From positions 1 through 23,096 of the forward strand of contig NZ_CALIBF010000118.1 of assembly GCF_938045465.1 (NCBI RefSeq): a stretch of 23,096 nt of DNA, read 5' to 3'. Position numbers and translations under genes: made by a program. This DNA is from an uncultured Campylobacter sp. Its GTDB lineage: Bacteria > Campylobacterota > Campylobacteria > Campylobacterales > Campylobacteraceae. Shown here one piece after another: positions 21,997 to 23,096 of the stretch (position 1 is its first letter; each line of letters begins with the position of its first letter). The notes below the pieces were generated by a model. It was not told the DNA's origin. It did not search any database and was given only the letters and a program-made list of their open reading frames with translations.

Positions 21997-22902
21997 TCAA
22001 ATCTCGCGGCGAAGAAATTTTAAAATTTCACGCTCCAGCTCTTGCGGCGGCGCCGAAATTTTATCCGTAAACTGCGAGCGGTTGAAGGTGCGCTGGCGCT
22101 TTGCAAGCTGTACCGTGTGCAGGCTCACGAGCTGCTCGCACTGCGCCCGCGAGATCTGTCCGCGCAAAAGCTGCCCGCACTCCTTTAGCCCGATGCAGCC
22201 TAGCGCCCTGCACTCTGAGTCGTAGCGAGCGAATAAAAACTCCGCTTCCTCCAAAAGCCCGCGCTCAAACATCGCCTTCGTGCGCGCTTCAATGCGCTGC
22301 GCAAGCCACTGCTTAGGCGCGTCGATCTCAAAAATTTTAATATCCGAAATGACGGGCGGGGCGGTGTTTTTGCGCAGAAATTTACTCGGCGCCTCGCCGC
22401 AAAATTTATAGATGCTTAGCCATTTTTTTAACCGAAAGCTATCCGCCGCGCTAAGCTTTGCGGCAAATTCCGGATCGATCCGCTGCGCTAGGGCGTAAAT
22501 TTCATCGTTTGAAATTTCGCTTTTAAAATCGGGAACCTTCGGCGCCAGCCCGTTTAGCATCGCTTTGAGATAAAACCCGCTGCCGCCCGTTATTATCAAA
22601 GGCACGCTGCTACGCCCTGCAAAAGCCCGCGCGGCTGTGTATTCTTTAATAAACTCGCCGACACTGAAGTATTCGTTTGGGTAGATTAAATTTACGCCAA
22701 AGTGCCTGATCTCTCGCAGCTGCTCCTCGCTTGGCTTGGCGCTTGCGATGTCGATCTGCCGGTAAATGCAGAGCGAATCGAGGCTCAAAATCACAGCGCC
22801 GGTCTTTCGCGCGATGCTTAGCGCAAGATCGCTTTTGCCGCTTGCGGTGGTGCCGATGATCGCGATCTGCGGGCTTGCGTGCGAGTTTTGATTCTGGTTC
22901 AA
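21997..22902 (-). CDS. miaA: tRNA dimethylallyltransferase MiaA
   Basis: A 301-residue enzyme that transfers a dimethylallyl group to N6 of A37 in tRNAs reading codons that start with U. The N-terminal P-loop is GTTASGKSD (Thr where many have Pro). SLDSLCIYRQIDIASAKPS is the conserved DS...Y...AKP region, and ITGGSGFYLKAMLNGL is the substrate-site GGSGxY motif. I place the start at a TTG (22902) with AAGGAAA 5 bases upstream. The longer frame from another TTG at 22932 would begin at or before the likely transcription start, because the candidate -10 box is at 22933-22938. It is convergent with the hypothetical gene and divergent from the prenyltransferase gene. Confidence 0.93.
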   Translation of the reverse strand: MNQNQNSHASPQIAIIGTTASGKSDLALSIARKTGAVILSLDSLCIYRQIDIASAKPSEEQLREIRHFGVNLIYPNEYFSVGEFIKEYTAARAFAGRSSVPLIITGGSGFYLKAMLNGLAPKVPDFKSEISNDEIYALAQRIDPEFAAKLSAADSFRLKKWLSIYKFCGEAPSKFLRKNTAPPVISDIKIFEIDAPKQWLAQRIEARTKAMFERGLLEEAEFLFARYDSECRALGCIGLKECGQLLRGQISRAQCEQLVSLHTVQLAKRQRTFNRSQFTDKISAPPQELEREILKFLRREI

Positions 22903-22932
22903 GGCGTTTCCTTTCGTAAATTTTTCGTTCAA

Positions 22933-22938
22933 ATTATA
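22933..22938 (-). promoter_or_regulatory. Candidate -10 box for miaA
   Basis: The minus strand reads TTTGATATAATTTGAA, containing a perfect TATAAT hexamer 30 bases upstream of the proposed TTG start. It directly abuts the alternative TTG at 22932, which argues against that start. Confidence 0.5.
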
Positions 22939-22970
22939 TCAAATTTAGAGCTATTCTTACTTTTTTTTGA

Positions 22971-22976
22971 TACAAT
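22971..22976 (+). promoter_or_regulatory. Candidate -10 box for the prenyltransferase gene
   Basis: A run of eight T (22961-22968) followed by GATACAATGG gives a TACAAT hexamer 22 bases before the ATG at 22999. T-rich upstream sequence and a TxxAAT -10 fit Campylobacter promoters and match the nuo and azlC candidates. Confidence 0.5.
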
Positions 22977-22998
22977 GGTGCCCAAAATAAGGGACGAA

Positions 22999-23096
22999 AT
23001 GGCTAAATTTAAAGAAATTTTATCCGATATCAACGAATTAATAGTTTTTAAACACTCGGTTTTCGCGCTGCCGTTTATCTTTACGGCGATGATTAC
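22999..23096 (+). CDS. mqnP: UbiA-family prenyltransferase, N-terminus only (probably MqnP)
   Basis: Thirty-two codons are present before the window ends, encoding MAKFKEILSDINELIVFKHS and then VFALPFIFTAMI. The 'FKHSVFALPF' segment is typical of the first helix of UbiA/MqnP-type membrane prenyltransferases. In Campylobacter such a protein prenylates the naphthoate precursor of menaquinone in the futalosine pathway, and a ubiA-like gene also lies close to miaA in C. jejuni. The ATG at 22999 has AAGGGA 5 bases upstream. The catalytic Asp-rich motifs lie outside the window, so the exact subgroup is inferred. Confidence 0.75.
   Translation, partial: MAKFKEILSDINELIVFKHSVFALPFIFTAMI

Noticed and set aside
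1..23096. tRNA or rRNA genes, CRISPR array, insertion sequence, prophage, integrase or attachment site
   Set aside because: I looked on both strands and saw no cloverleaf, no regularly spaced direct repeats outside coding low-complexity DNA, no transposase or integrase motifs, and no terminal inverted repeats.

Overview
The window reads as chromosome from a Campylobacter-type member of the Campylobacterota. The complex I operon is in the order nuoA-B-C-D-(E-like)-(F-like)-G-H-I-J-K-L-M-N, with the usual NADH-binding NuoE/NuoF replaced by two short unrelated-looking proteins. That arrangement is known from Campylobacter and Helicobacter. Candidate promoters have a TACAAT-type -10 box and no obvious -35, and the intergenic DNA is full of AAATTT/AAATTTTA words. 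Base composition by eye is near half GC in the core genes, high for the genus, which fits an oral-type species (C. gracilis, showae or rectus group) better than C. jejuni. The species call is inference.

Layout. Positions 1-1900 (minus strand) hold four consecutive small genes of unknown function, visibly more AT-rich than the rest; one appears frameshifted. Positions 2018-4545 (minus) hold a HemN/HemW-like radical SAM gene and the azlC-azlD branched-chain amino acid exporter pair. Positions 4767-6329 (minus) encode a Pit-family phosphate permease. It is divergent, across a 173-bp promoter region, from the nuo operon (plus strand, 6503-21190). Directly after nuoN lies an unrecognised gene with an in-frame TAG. 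Last come miaA (minus) and, divergent from it, the start of a UbiA-family prenyltransferase gene that runs off the window.

How the genes work together. The 14 nuo genes are tightly packed and mostly overlap by 1-19 bases, so they are probably translationally coupled. They encode the quinone-reducing arm (B, C, D, I), the peripheral Fe-S subunit (G), the two replacement subunits, and the proton-pumping membrane arm (A, H, J, K, L, M, N). In related species this complex takes electrons from flavodoxin rather than NADH. The prenyltransferase at the right edge probably makes the menaquinone that the complex reduces.

Most unusual observation. Three Nuo subunits carry long, low-complexity hydrophilic additions: a roughly 200-residue Ser/Asn/Ala/Glu/Lys tail on NuoI with a degenerate 22-23 residue repeat, two insertions in NuoG, and a roughly 105-residue insertion in NuoN. 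The NuoI and NuoG additions share short DNA words such as GAAAATTCCGC. I found no tRNA, rRNA, CRISPR array, insertion sequence or phage gene, and no gene-free stretch over 300 bases.
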